Assembly (NCBI RefSeq): GCF_020103725.1
Contig: NZ_JAHXBG010000001.1
Coordinates: forward strand, 62,001 to 126,000
Direction of reading: 5' to 3'
DNA length: 64,000 nt
Source: Hyalangium gracile
Lineage (GTDB): Bacteria; Myxococcota; Myxococcia; Myxococcales; Myxococcaceae
The notes under the pieces were generated by a model. It ran no database searches and had not been told where the DNA came from. It saw nothing but the letters and a program-made list of their open reading frames with translations. The position numbers were made by a program, and so were the translations under genes. The first letter of the stretch is position 1. The number at the start of each line of letters is the position of its first letter. Below are positions 36,593 through 46,368 of the stretch, one piece after another.

Positions 36593-37270
36593 ATGAGAGC
36601 CCTGCTGCCCAAGCCGCTGCAGATTACCGTCTACCAGGATGTGCTGTGCGCCTGGTGCTACCTCGCCGACCTCCGCCTGGAGGTCCTCCGCAAGGAGTTT
36701 GGCGACACCGTGCGGTGGCGCGTCCGCCCCTACCCGCTGCGTATCCAGGACACACGCCCCACGGAGCGAGAGCTTCGTGGTCTGTCCGAGGAAGTGCAGC
36801 GCGCGCGGGAGGAACCCGAACCCGTGGCGCGCCTGCTGACGCCGGACCTGTGGCTGGGCGGAGATCCTCCGCGCTCGAGCCTCCCGGGACTGGCGGCGCT
36901 GGAGGCCGCGCGGCTCCAGGGTCCGCAGGCGCGGACGTACCTGGCCAGGGCCATGCAGCGCGCGGCGCTCGAGCAGGGCGTGAACGTGGCGCGCACGGAT
37001 GTGGTGTTCGAGCTGGCCAGTCGCGTGGGCCTGGCGATGAACGACTTCTCCGCGGCGTTCAACTCGGAGGAGACGCGCCGGCTCATCCTCGACGAGCACC
37101 GGCTGGCCGCGGGGCGCGGCGTGCGCGGCGTGCCCACCCTCGTCATCGCCGGCCGGTGGATGGTCTGCGGCCTGCGGGACGTGGCCGAGTACCGCGAGCA
37201 CATCCTCACCTGCATGGGGAAGCTGGCGGCGTCGCGCTCGGGTGGTTCGTCCGAGCGCATCGTCCACTGA
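36593..37270 (+). CDS. DsbA-family (FrnE-like) thiol oxidoreductase
   Basis: 225 residues, no signal peptide. A thioredoxin fold with the helical insert of the DsbA/FrnE type. The active site is CAWC at residues 19-22 (YQDVLCAWCYLADLRLE), and the cis-Pro loop is GVPTLVIAGRW. Cytoplasmic 2-hydroxychromene-2-carboxylate-isomerase-like or FrnE proteins match this architecture. It ends with a Ser/Arg-rich tail. Start ATG 36593; it is convergent with the zinc-finger membrane protein gene, with a GC hairpin between. Confidence 0.85.
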   Translation: MRALLPKPLQITVYQDVLCAWCYLADLRLEVLRKEFGDTVRWRVRPYPLRIQDTRPTERELRGLSEEVQRAREEPEPVARLLTPDLWLGGDPPRSSLPGLAALEAARLQGPQARTYLARAMQRAALEQGVNVARTDVVFELASRVGLAMNDFSAAFNSEETRRLILDEHRLAAGRGVRGVPTLVIAGRWMVCGLRDVAEYREHILTCMGKLAASRSGGSSERIVH

Positions 37271-37287
37271 GGTGAGCCTCGAGGTGA

Positions 37288-37307
37288 GGCCGCGGCAGCC
37301 CGCGGCC
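37288..37307. terminator. Bidirectional terminator-like hairpin
   Basis: Perfect 8-bp stem GGCCGCGG / CCGCGGCC with loop CAGC, between the convergent stops at 37270 and 37313. Confidence 0.55.
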
Positions 37308-37312
37308 CCCGC

Positions 37313-38257
37313 TCAGCTCCCGCGCTCCACGTCCGCGCCATTGCGCAGGGCGAGGTAGAGGCCGCCCAGCAGCAGGTAGGTGAGACCGGAGGCGGGGAGC
37401 ACGCCCACGCAGCACGCCATCACACCCAACATGGCCACCAGGCCTCCCACGAGGCTCACGCCCATGATGGAGAGCCGCTCGCCGCGCGCGTACGCGTAGC
37501 AGTTGCGGATCATCTGCGTGGCCGAAGGCTCCTCGTCGTTGTAGGCGATCTCCGCCTGGAGCAGGTACAGCGGGATGGTGAAGTAGATGAGCGGGAAGAG
37601 GGCCAGCACGCCCACGCCGATGGCGATGGGCAGCGCCGCGTCCCAGCCGATGGCGTAGCCCAGGCCGGCGACGATGCCCGCGAGCGCGCCGATGGGCACG
37701 CCGACCATGAGCACGACGATCAGCATGGCCAGGAGGTAGGTGCCCGTCTTGTGGACCTGGCTGAAGAGCCTGCCGATGTCGAGCTTGTTGCCATTGAGCA
37801 CGTCGAACACCATCCGCATCAGGCCGAGGCCCAGGATGCCCTGCACCGCCTGCTGCAGCACCGTGCTGATGATGGTGAAGAGGACGGAGAGCGCGGTGTT
37901 GTCCAGCGCTTCGCCGATGGTCGGCAGCAGGCCACCGACGAGCTGCACGGCGAAGAGGATGCCGAAGAAGGCGAGCATCGCCACGCCGAGCATCAGCCAG
38001 TCGCGCTTGAAGATCTCGAAGCAGTAGTCCCACAGCGCGCTGAACGTCCAGTTGTCGCGGTCGAGCGGGAAGCGATACTCCATGCCCAGGCGCTGCTGGC
38101 ATGCGGGGCAGAGCGTCTGCGCGCCCCCCTCGGCGCACATGGAGCACATGAAGCTGCCGCACCGCGTGCAGGTGCGCGTCGCGGACTGCTCCGGGTGGAT
38201 GGCGCACCGCGCGCCTGCCAGGCCGTAGCCCATGCCGCCAAGGTTCGAGTCGGTCAT
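37313..38257 (-). CDS. Zinc-finger (B-box-like) multi-pass membrane protein
   Basis: 314 residues. The N-terminal 55 residues hold a B-box/zinc-finger-like pattern: CAIHPEQSATRTCTRCG, FMCSMC, and LCPACQQR. Five or six membrane helices follow (LMLGVAMLAFFGILFAVQL, LLAMLIVVLMVGVPIGALAG, LPIAIGVGVLALFPLIYF, ISIMGVSLVGGLVAMLGVMA and others). This B-box plus membrane-domain layout is frequent in myxobacterial proteins of unknown function. ATG 38257 follows GGGGGG. No catalytic residues seen. Confidence 0.8.
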   Translation of the reverse strand: MTDSNLGGMGYGLAGARCAIHPEQSATRTCTRCGSFMCSMCAEGGAQTLCPACQQRLGMEYRFPLDRDNWTFSALWDYCFEIFKRDWLMLGVAMLAFFGILFAVQLVGGLLPTIGEALDNTALSVLFTIISTVLQQAVQGILGLGLMRMVFDVLNGNKLDIGRLFSQVHKTGTYLLAMLIVVLMVGVPIGALAGIVAGLGYAIGWDAALPIAIGVGVLALFPLIYFTIPLYLLQAEIAYNDEEPSATQMIRNCYAYARGERLSIMGVSLVGGLVAMLGVMACCVGVLPASGLTYLLLGGLYLALRNGADVERGS

Positions 38258-38513
38258 CGTCCCCCCATCCTGCCTGCCGGACGAGGACTGTTCGAGTCCC
38301 GACCGCGTAAGCCGCCCATTTTCCAGGGCCTGGCATGTGGGCTCAGCACTCCGAGGACGACCGGCCTCTCGCCGGGTCCGTGTAGGCGGGAGAGACACAC
38401 GGGCCGGTGATCGGTTTTCGGGGGCTTGAATTTCTTTCCGATCTGCTCGTCTGCTCGAATGTCTACGCAAGACCCGAACGGGCCGGCGTGTTCTGGCCTG
38501 GGAGACTCCTCAC

Positions 38514-39677
38514 ATGCGTCACCTACTCACACTCCTCACGCCGCTGGCCCTGGTGGCAGGCACTGGCTGCGTCGTCACGCCGTACCACGGTCACACGCGC
38601 ACCTATCGGACGGTGGAGGTGACGCAGTACCGCTTCACCGGCCCGCACCCCTTCGACAACGGCGACGGGTGGTGCCTCGAGGAGTTCGACCACGTTCACG
38701 ACTACGCGCCGAACGTGCAGTACTACACGTACACGAACAACGTGTACCGGTACCGGGGCCCCACGGTGGTCTGGTACACGGACTACCACCCGATTCCCGC
38801 CGGCGGACACTGCGGCCTCCACGGCCGGCACTCCCACGACTACTACCCGCGGCGGTATGACGGCTGGACCTACTCCTGGGACCGCGGCCGCTCGGGCTAC
38901 GTGTACAGCAACCCGCGCTACACGCACGGCGCCTCGCCCGCCTCGGGCTACTCGCAGCCGGCGCCCACCTACCCCTCGCGTCCGGCCTACCAGCCGCCCA
39001 GCCACAACGGTGGCTACAGCAACGGCAACAGCGGCAGCGGCTACCGCCCGCCTCCGGGTGGCGTAGGCCACGGCTCCTCGTCTCCGGGCAACGGCGGCGG
39101 CTGGGGCAACCCTCCTCCGAGCGGCGGCGGCTACAACCCTCCTCCTCCGAGCGGCGGCGGCTACAACCCTCCTCCTCCGAGCGGCGGCGGCCAGACGCCG
39201 GGCACCGGTGGCGGCAATAACGGTGGTGGCAACGGTGGCGGCTACGGCCATGGCGGTGGCAACGGTGGTGGCAATAACGGTGGGGGCTGGGGCAACGGCG
39301 GCGGCAACCACGGCGGTGGCAACGGCGGCGGCAACCACGGCGGTGGCAACGGCGGCGGCAACGGTGGTGGCAACGGTGGCGGCTATCGCGGTGGCAACGG
39401 TGGCGGCGGTGGCTACCGGGGCGGCAGCAGCAGCAGCAGCGACAGCAACAGCGGCGGCGGCTGGGGCAACAGCGGTGGCAGCAGCAGCAGCAGCAGCAGC
39501 GGCGGTGGTTACCGGGGTGGCAGCAGCAGCAGCAGCGACGGCAACAGCGGCGGCTGGGGCAACAGCGGTGGCGGCAGCCGGGGCAGCAGCGGTGGTCGTC
39601 CGCCCCCGTCCGGCTCCAGCGGCTCGTCTCCCCGCAGCGGCTCGTCCCGCTCGGGCTCGGGCTCCAGCGGCTGGTAG
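38514..39677 (+). CDS. Gly/Asn/Ser-rich repetitive lipoprotein
   Basis: 387 residues. Signal peptide with lipobox GTGC (ALVAGTGCVV). A Tyr/His-rich part to about residue 165 (YRYRGPTVVWYTDYHP) is followed by about 210 residues of low complexity: a PPPSGGGYN block carried by a 30-bp tandem repeat (39111-39190), then repeated GGGN and NHGGGN units, then Ser runs with GGYRGG and GGWGNSGG. The GGN/GGW pattern resembles silk- or glycine-rich adhesive proteins. It is probably a surface protein with an unfolded tail. ATG 38514 has GGGAG about 10 bases upstream. A strong hairpin follows the stop. Confidence 0.8.
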   Translation: MRHLLTLLTPLALVAGTGCVVTPYHGHTRTYRTVEVTQYRFTGPHPFDNGDGWCLEEFDHVHDYAPNVQYYTYTNNVYRYRGPTVVWYTDYHPIPAGGHCGLHGRHSHDYYPRRYDGWTYSWDRGRSGYVYSNPRYTHGASPASGYSQPAPTYPSRPAYQPPSHNGGYSNGNSGSGYRPPPGGVGHGSSSPGNGGGWGNPPPSGGGYNPPPPSGGGYNPPPPSGGGQTPGTGGGNNGGGNGGGYGHGGGNGGGNNGGGWGNGGGNHGGGNGGGNHGGGNGGGNGGGNGGGYRGGNGGGGGYRGGSSSSSDSNSGGGWGNSGGSSSSSSSGGGYRGGSSSSSDGNSGGWGNSGGGSRGSSGGRPPPSGSSGSSPRSGSSRSGSGSSGW

Positions 39678-39702
39678 CGGATCGTCCGCAACGGGACGGT
39701 CT

Positions 39703-39730
39703 CCCGCGGGGTGGATTGCCTCCCCGCGGG
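39703..39730 (+). terminator. Terminator-like hairpin after Gly-rich gene
   Basis: Perfect 9-bp inverted repeat CCCGCGGGG / CCCCGCGGG with a 10-base loop, 26 bases after the stop of the Gly-rich lipoprotein gene. It lies just before the next lipoprotein start, so it may also limit read-through. Confidence 0.55.
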
Positions 39731-39755
39731 TGCATGGAAATCTTGGCGAGCAGTC

Positions 39756-40613
39756 ATGAAGTCCTCGTGCCTGCTCGCTTGTTGTGCCCTCCTCGGGCTG
39801 AACGTCGTCGCCTGTGGTCCTGGCTCCATGCCGGATCCGGGGACGCGCACCGAGAACGCCCAGATCGTCGATCTGGACAACCTCCTCATCACCGTGAATG
39901 GCCGGGCGGAGCTGCTGCCCGAAGCCGCGCGGTGGCTGGCTGAACAAGGACAGCCGCCTGCTTCCCTCGCGGGACTTCCCCTCGTCATCGAGGAGCCCCT
40001 GCGTGTGGGAGTGAACGATGCGAGCGCCACCTTCGGCGCCGGCACGCTCGGCGAGGACGACGGGTTCTCCATCTCGGATGTCCAGGTGAAGGACATCCAC
40101 CTGAGCCTCTCGGCGGGCGTCCTGCACGAGAGCCTGGCGCGAAGCTCCACCATCATCTTCGACACCGCCTTCACCGGCGCGCGTCCACGCACGGACGTCA
40201 TCGACGCCCGTGTCTGGGCGCTGCCTGTGGCCTTCCATGACGCGCTCACCCGCGCCGTGGGCGAGGAGGCCGTGCTGGCCCACACCGAGGGCCGCGCGCG
40301 GACGCTGCAGGAGGCGGGCTTCGTGCTGGGCCGCGTGGTGGATGCCAGGGGCCAGCCCGTGTCGGGGGCCCGCGTGCGGCTCGAGCGGGGCGACCTGGCC
40401 GATCGGCTCTACTACCCCAGCGAGGACCTGTCCCGCGCGGGCCAGGAGGGCACCAGCGCCAACGGGCTCTTCCTCTATGTCCACTCGGGCGCGGAGGTGG
40501 AGACGTTCCGCCTGAGCATCCACGGCTCGGAGGACTACGTGTGGCGCAACGCGGGTGCCATGCCCGGCCACGGCCTGGTCCTCTCGCTCTTCCCGGGCAC
40601 CATCGCTCCGTAG
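39756..40613 (+). CDS. Lipoprotein with C-terminal carboxypeptidase-regulatory-like domain
   Basis: 285 residues. Signal peptide with lipobox VVAC (LLGLNVVACGPG). The middle part (residues 30-190) has no match I know: TENAQIVDLDNLLITVNGRAELLPE, then several beta strands. Residues about 195-280 are a carboxypeptidase-regulatory-like beta-sandwich (GFVLGRVVDARGQPVSGARVRLERG ... SANGLFLYVHS). Such domains often occur in outer-membrane or surface proteins. ATG 39756 (MKSSCLL) starts a normal signal peptide. Followed by a strong hairpin at 40614-40635. Confidence 0.8.
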   Translation: MKSSCLLACCALLGLNVVACGPGSMPDPGTRTENAQIVDLDNLLITVNGRAELLPEAARWLAEQGQPPASLAGLPLVIEEPLRVGVNDASATFGAGTLGEDDGFSISDVQVKDIHLSLSAGVLHESLARSSTIIFDTAFTGARPRTDVIDARVWALPVAFHDALTRAVGEEAVLAHTEGRARTLQEAGFVLGRVVDARGQPVSGARVRLERGDLADRLYYPSEDLSRAGQEGTSANGLFLYVHSGAEVETFRLSIHGSEDYVWRNAGAMPGHGLVLSLFPGTIAP

Positions 40614-40635
40614 GCGGCTGGACGCGCCCAGCCGC
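40614..40635 (+). terminator. Terminator-like hairpin
   Basis: Perfect 8-bp stem GCGGCTGG / CCAGCCGC, loop ACGCGC, starting at the base after the stop of the gene ending at 40613. Confidence 0.6.
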
Positions 40636-40694
40636 GGCGGGAGGCGCTGAAGCCAGGTGCCACCCGAAGGCGAGGGCGTGCTAGCAGTGCCTTC

Positions 40695-41804
40695 ATGAAG
40701 CGGCTGGTCCTCGTAGGCCCCGGGCATGCCCACCTCTATGTACTGGAGGCCCTGGCGCGTGCGCCGCTGCCCGACGTGGAGACGGTGCTCGTGTCGCTCG
40801 GGACTCGGCAGCTCTACAGCGGCATGCTGCCGGGCTGGATCGCCGGAGACCATGCGCTGGAGCAGCTCTCCTTCGAGCTGGAGGGGCTCGCGCGGGCCGC
40901 GAAGGCGCGGCTGGAGCCGAGCGGCGCGCTGGCGCTGAGGGCGGATCAGCGTGAGCTCCAGCTCGGGGATGGCCGCGTGCTCGGCTATGACGTGGCAAGC
41001 TTCGACATCGGCTCGCTCCCCGCGGGCACCGAGCTGCCCGGCGTGAAGGAGCATGCCCTGGTGCTCAAGCCGCTGGAGCGAGCGCTCGCGGTGCTCTCCG
41101 AGGCGAGCCAACCCTTGGGCCCCCTGCTCGTGGTGGGCGGCGGGGCCGCGGGCGTGGAGCTGGCCCTGTGCCTCCAGGCGCGCACCCGACGCCCTACCCT
41201 GCTCCTCGAGCGCGGAGAGGAAGTTCCCCGCGGCGCATCGCGTGCCGCCCGGCGCCTCATTCGCGGGCTGCTGGCACAGCGCGGGGTGGAGCTGCGGACC
41301 GGTGCGGCCCTGGCCTCCCTGGAGCCCGGCTCCGCACGCCTGGAGTCCGGCGAGTCCCTGCCGTTCACCACCTGCGTGTGGGCCACGGGGGCCCGCGCAC
41401 CGGAGCTCTTCGCCCCGAGCGGCGCGGCGGTGGACGCGCAAGGCTACCTCGCGGTGGAGGACACGCTGCGCAGCCCCTCGCACCCGGAGCTGTTCGCCGC
41501 CGGAGACTGCGCGGGCTTCATCAGCGGCCAGCGCGTGCCCAAGGCCGGGGTGTACGCGGTGCGCCAGGGGCCGGTGCTCAGCGCCAACCTGCGCGCGGCC
41601 CTCACGGGCGAAGGCGCCCTGCGGCCCTACCATGCGCAGGCCGGCTTCCTCTCCCTCATGAACGCCGGAGACGGGACGGCGGTGGCCGCCTGGAAGGGGC
41701 TCGCCTTCCACGGCCGGGCCATGTGGCACCTCAAGGACGCCATCGACCGGCGCTTCATGGCGCGCTTCCAGCGGCTCGCGGGACAGCGCTCGGAAGCGCG
41801 CTGA
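40695..41804 (+). CDS. SelD-associated-type FAD/NAD(P) oxidoreductase
   Basis: 369 residues. Two dinucleotide-binding folds: FAD at the N terminus (LVLVGPGHAHLYVLEAL) and NAD(P) in the middle (LVVGGGAAGVELALCLQ); a third signature GELFAAGDCAGF-like (ELFAAGDCAGFI) completes the FAD site. The GPGHAH start and CVWATGARAPELF are typical of the flavoprotein that is often fused to or next to selenophosphate synthase SelD. Here it stands alone with no selD in the window. Reaction unknown; NADH-dehydrogenase-2-like. ATG 40695, convergent with the TolB-like gene (6-base gap). Confidence 0.88.
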   Translation: MKRLVLVGPGHAHLYVLEALARAPLPDVETVLVSLGTRQLYSGMLPGWIAGDHALEQLSFELEGLARAAKARLEPSGALALRADQRELQLGDGRVLGYDVASFDIGSLPAGTELPGVKEHALVLKPLERALAVLSEASQPLGPLLVVGGGAAGVELALCLQARTRRPTLLLERGEEVPRGASRAARRLIRGLLAQRGVELRTGAALASLEPGSARLESGESLPFTTCVWATGARAPELFAPSGAAVDAQGYLAVEDTLRSPSHPELFAAGDCAGFISGQRVPKAGVYAVRQGPVLSANLRAALTGEGALRPYHAQAGFLSLMNAGDGTAVAAWKGLAFHGRAMWHLKDAIDRRFMARFQRLAGQRSEAR

Positions 41805-41810
41805 GCCGAC

Positions 41811-42920
41811 TCACCGGGGAGAGGCAATCCACCGCGGCAGCCAGTCCGCGCCCTTCGCCGTGGTGAGGCGCGTCTGCCCGCTGCCGTCCGCGCGCATCAG
41901 CCACAGGTCCGTGTCTCCGTTCCGCTCCGCCACGAAGACCAGGTACTTCCCGTCCGGGCTCCACGCGGGCTCGTCGTCCCGCGTCTTCCCATCCGTGAGC
42001 GCCACCGGCTCGCCGCCCGCCACGCTGGCCACCCAGATGCGGCTCTTCGCATCTGGCAGCCGCTCCACGTAGGCCACCTTCTGGCCGTCCGGGCTCCATG
42101 CCAGCTCGCGCTCGTCGCTCTGGGAGGCCGTGCCCGACACCGCGCGCAGCCCCGTCCCATCCGGGCGCACCAGGAAGAACCGCTCGCGCCCCTCGCGGTT
42201 GCTGATGAACGAGAGCCACTTCCCATCCGGGCTCCAGCGCGGCTCGCGATCCTCCTTGTGGAAGGCGGTGATGCGGCGCTCGCCCGTCCCATCCGCGCGC
42301 ATCACGTAGATCTCCGGGTCCCCCTCGCGGCTGGACACGAAGGCGATCTCACTCCCATCGGGAGAGACCGACGGCTCGAAGCAGCCCTCGCGCACCGACG
42401 TCAGCGGCTTCTCCTCCACGCCGGGCCTGGGCTCCATCCGCACCAGGTCGCTGAAGCTCTTCGCGTCCGACTCGGCCACGAGCCAGCGCCCGTCCGGGGA
42501 CCAGCTCGCGTTGCGAGCGCGCGCCCGAGGCGTGTTGAGCGGCACCGGCGCCGAGCCATCCAGCGGCTGCAGCCGCAGCTGCTCCAGGTGGAGCCCGTCC
42601 ACCGTGCGCGTGGCGATCGTCAGCAGCGCCTTGCCGTCGGGAGCCGGCGCCGCGGTGAAGTCGTCCTCCTCGGGGCTCTTCGTGAGCTGCGTCTCCTCCC
42701 CCGTCGGCTTCACCAGCCAGATGTCCTTCTGCGTCGCCCGCTCGGAGATGAAGGCGATGACGCCAGGGATGGCCCGCCGCTCCTCCTCGGACAGCGGACC
42801 GACGCCGGTCGTCCCACGGCCACACTTCCCCGCGGGACAGCCGACGCACAGCAGGGCGAGCGCGGCACACAGCCGCGCCCACCACGGCCAGGGACGATGA
42901 GGTTCGAGGCCCTGGCTCAT
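41811..42920 (-). CDS. TolB-like WD40/PD40 beta-propeller lipoprotein
   Basis: 369 residues. Signal peptide with lipobox CVGC (LLCVGCPAG). At least six blades, each with the PD40 pattern (WSPDGKWLSFIS, WSPDGQKVAYVE, WSPDGKYLVFVA, VSPDGSEIAFVS) and DIW/EIY/DLW strands. The family is exported and often binds peptidoglycan-associated partners or signal peptides; no enzyme site. The gene starts 4 bases after the amidase gene, both lipoproteins on the minus strand, so an operon for cell-wall work is likely. Confidence 0.9.
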   Translation of the reverse strand: MSQGLEPHRPWPWWARLCAALALLCVGCPAGKCGRGTTGVGPLSEEERRAIPGVIAFISERATQKDIWLVKPTGEETQLTKSPEEDDFTAAPAPDGKALLTIATRTVDGLHLEQLRLQPLDGSAPVPLNTPRARARNASWSPDGRWLVAESDAKSFSDLVRMEPRPGVEEKPLTSVREGCFEPSVSPDGSEIAFVSSREGDPEIYVMRADGTGERRITAFHKEDREPRWSPDGKWLSFISNREGRERFFLVRPDGTGLRAVSGTASQSDERELAWSPDGQKVAYVERLPDAKSRIWVASVAGGEPVALTDGKTRDDEPAWSPDGKYLVFVAERNGDTDLWLMRADGSGQTRLTTAKGADWLPRWIASPR

Positions 42921-42924
42921 CTGG

Positions 42925-44529
<1,605 letters not shown>

Positions 44530-44933
44530 GGATGCTCCTTCGGAGGGGGGATATGCGCTACGTCGGCGAGCCCTCATCGACGAGGGCGCCGGCGGGGTCC
44601 GCATAGCAGCCTCCGTGCCAACGCCTCTTCCCTCGGAGCTTCAGCCTTCACAGCGGGCAAAGTGGAGCATCCATGCTCCATCCTACATCCGAAGTTTGAA
44701 AAGCGAGTTTCGCCCCACGGCTCCAACCCCTTGTTTCCACGGGAGAAAACAGCTCCGTTCGGCACGCCTGCCAGGCTGACTCGAATGAGAGCGGAGGGGA
44801 TGTCTCATTTGACCTGCTTTGAGTCGCTCTCCGGCAAAGCATGTTTTGATGGATTCGCAATAATCGCATGTATCTAGAGGGCTCGGCGTTCAGGGGGGCC
44901 GACATCGGTGGCGGGCTTGGGTATGAGGGTGGC
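44530..44933. other. Gene-free divergent region
   Basis: 404 bases between the divergent amidase and metallophosphoesterase genes, more AT-rich than the surroundings. On the plus strand TTGATG (44846) and TGTATC are 17 bases apart and could be a weak promoter. I see no gene, repeat or clear operator. Confidence 0.5.
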
Positions 44934-45671
44934 ATGCGCCTCTTCGCCATCGGCGACACCCACCTGCCCTCCACCCGGAACAAGGACATGCACCGCTTCG
45001 GCTGGGCGGAGCATCCCCTGCCGCTGCAGCGCGCCTGGGATGAGAAGGTGCGCCCCGAGGACGTCGTCATCGTCGCCGGAGACATCTCCTGGGCCACGCG
45101 GCCGCCGGAGGTGCTGGAGGACCTGAAGTGGCTGGACGCGCGGCCCGGACGCAAGGTGCTGGTGCGCGGCAACCATGACTACTGGTGGGGAGACTCGGCG
45201 TCCAAGCTGCGCAAGCTGCTGGAGCCCTTCAAGACGCTGGAGGGCTTCGTGCAGAACAGCGCGGTGGTGATGGGGCCGTGGCTCATCGCCGGCTCGCGGC
45301 TGTGGACGGCGCCCGAGGCTCCGCCCATGCCCGGCGGAGAGATGGGCGACGAGCCCGTGGACGCCGGCTACGTGGAGCGCGAGGTCAACCGGCTCAAGCT
45401 CTCCTTCGAGGACGCGATGAAGAAGGAGAAGGCGAGCCCCACGCCACTCACACGCGTCGTCGCGGTGCACTTCCCCCCGCTGTACGCCAACGAGAAGGCC
45501 ACCGCCTTCAGCGAGCCCATCGAGGCCTTCCAGCCCAAGGTGTGCGTCTACGGCCACCTGCACGCCGAGGGCATCGCCGCGGGCTTCACCGGCATGCGCG
45601 CCGGGGTGCGTTACGTGCTCGCTTCTTGTGACGCCGCAAAGTTCTCGCCTGTCTTGCTCGACGAGATGTGA
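44934..45671 (+). CDS. Calcineurin-like metallophosphoesterase
   Basis: 245 residues. All motifs of the binuclear metallophosphoesterase family are in order: GDTHLP (motif I), VAGDISWA (II), VRGNHDYWW (III), AVHFPP (IV) and GHLHAEG (V). The closest pattern is the bacterial YkuE/YfcE-like cytoplasmic type with no signal peptide. Substrate not predictable; nucleotide or phosphodiester. ATG 44934 follows GAGGG. The neighbour downstream is the DUF2378 gene, 83 bases further on. Confidence 0.92.
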   Translation: MRLFAIGDTHLPSTRNKDMHRFGWAEHPLPLQRAWDEKVRPEDVVIVAGDISWATRPPEVLEDLKWLDARPGRKVLVRGNHDYWWGDSASKLRKLLEPFKTLEGFVQNSAVVMGPWLIAGSRLWTAPEAPPMPGGEMGDEPVDAGYVEREVNRLKLSFEDAMKKEKASPTPLTRVVAVHFPPLYANEKATAFSEPIEAFQPKVCVYGHLHAEGIAAGFTGMRAGVRYVLASCDAAKFSPVLLDEM

Positions 45672-45754
45672 GGGCTGTACCTGCATTCCATGTTTTGTCT
45701 CAGCGGCTCTACAATTCCCCCACTGCCAGCAGTCGGGAAGGCAGAGGGTGATAC

Positions 45755-46336
45755 ATGCCGGCGAACAAGGCTGATCTTCTGGCTCGCCTCACGGCCGTTC
45801 ATCCCGGGGACAACGCCCTGGGGCTGTTCTTCACGACGGTGTTCCACCTGGTCGAGCAGCAGGCCGGGCCCGCGGCGCTGACGAAGCTGCGCACGGGCGA
45901 GCTGGCGAAGGACTACTCCGAGCTGCGCATGTACCCGGTGAAGGACTTCCTCCACCTGCTCTTCAGCGTGGCGGATCTGCTCGAGCCGCGGCTGGGCTCT
46001 CCGGAGGCGGTGTTCCGCGCGTGTGGCGAGACCAGCGTCACCCGCTACAACTCGGGCCCGGGGCGCTTCCTGTTCAACGTGCTGGCCCGGGGCGACCCGC
46101 ACAAGCTCTTCTCCATGGCGCAGGTGGGCTACAACACGGCCGTCACCTACGGGCGCCGCGAGTACCAGGTCATCAGCCCCAAGTCCGGCGTGCTGCGCGC
46201 CAACGGGGACATGATCCCTCCGGCATACCACGAGGGCATCCTCATCGGCTCGCTGAAGCTGCTCAACGTGCAGGGCCGGGCGCGGGCGCGCGTGCAGGGC
46301 ATCGACCGCGTGGAGTACGACATCACCTGGAACTGA
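45755..46336 (+). CDS. DUF2378 family protein (myxobacterial)
   Basis: 193 residues, the usual size of this family, which is almost limited to myxobacteria and present in many copies per genome. Typical blocks: FFTTVFHLVEQQ, YPVKDFLHLLFSVADLLEP, SVTRYNSGPGRFLF and an H/P-rich C terminus with YHEGILIGSLKLL. The fold resembles a heme-NO-binding-like or V4R-like helical domain by general shape; function unknown. GAGGGTGATAC precedes ATG 45755. It supports the myxobacterial origin of the window. Confidence 0.9.
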   Translation: MPANKADLLARLTAVHPGDNALGLFFTTVFHLVEQQAGPAALTKLRTGELAKDYSELRMYPVKDFLHLLFSVADLLEPRLGSPEAVFRACGETSVTRYNSGPGRFLFNVLARGDPHKLFSMAQVGYNTAVTYGRREYQVISPKSGVLRANGDMIPPAYHEGILIGSLKLLNVQGRARARVQGIDRVEYDITWN

Positions 46337-46349
46337 GGCGGCGGGCCGT

Positions 46350-46365
46350 GCGCTGCTTCCAGCGC
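46350..46365 (+). terminator. Terminator-like hairpin
   Basis: Stem GCGCTG / CAGCGC with loop CTTC, between the convergent stops at 46336 and 46369. A second hairpin, AGCGCTCC/GGAGCGCT, overlaps it, so the two can form alternatively. Confidence 0.45.
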
Positions 46366-46368
46366 TCC

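Noticed and set aside
36538-37275. Overlapping frame on the plus strand at the DsbA-like gene
   Set aside because: The other frame has the CxxC active site and the cis-Pro loop; this one has no motif.
38523-41729. 1068-codon minus-strand frame
   Set aside because: Antisense of the Gly-rich repeat gene and later genes; its long Ala/Val repeats arise from the GGC/GGT codons.
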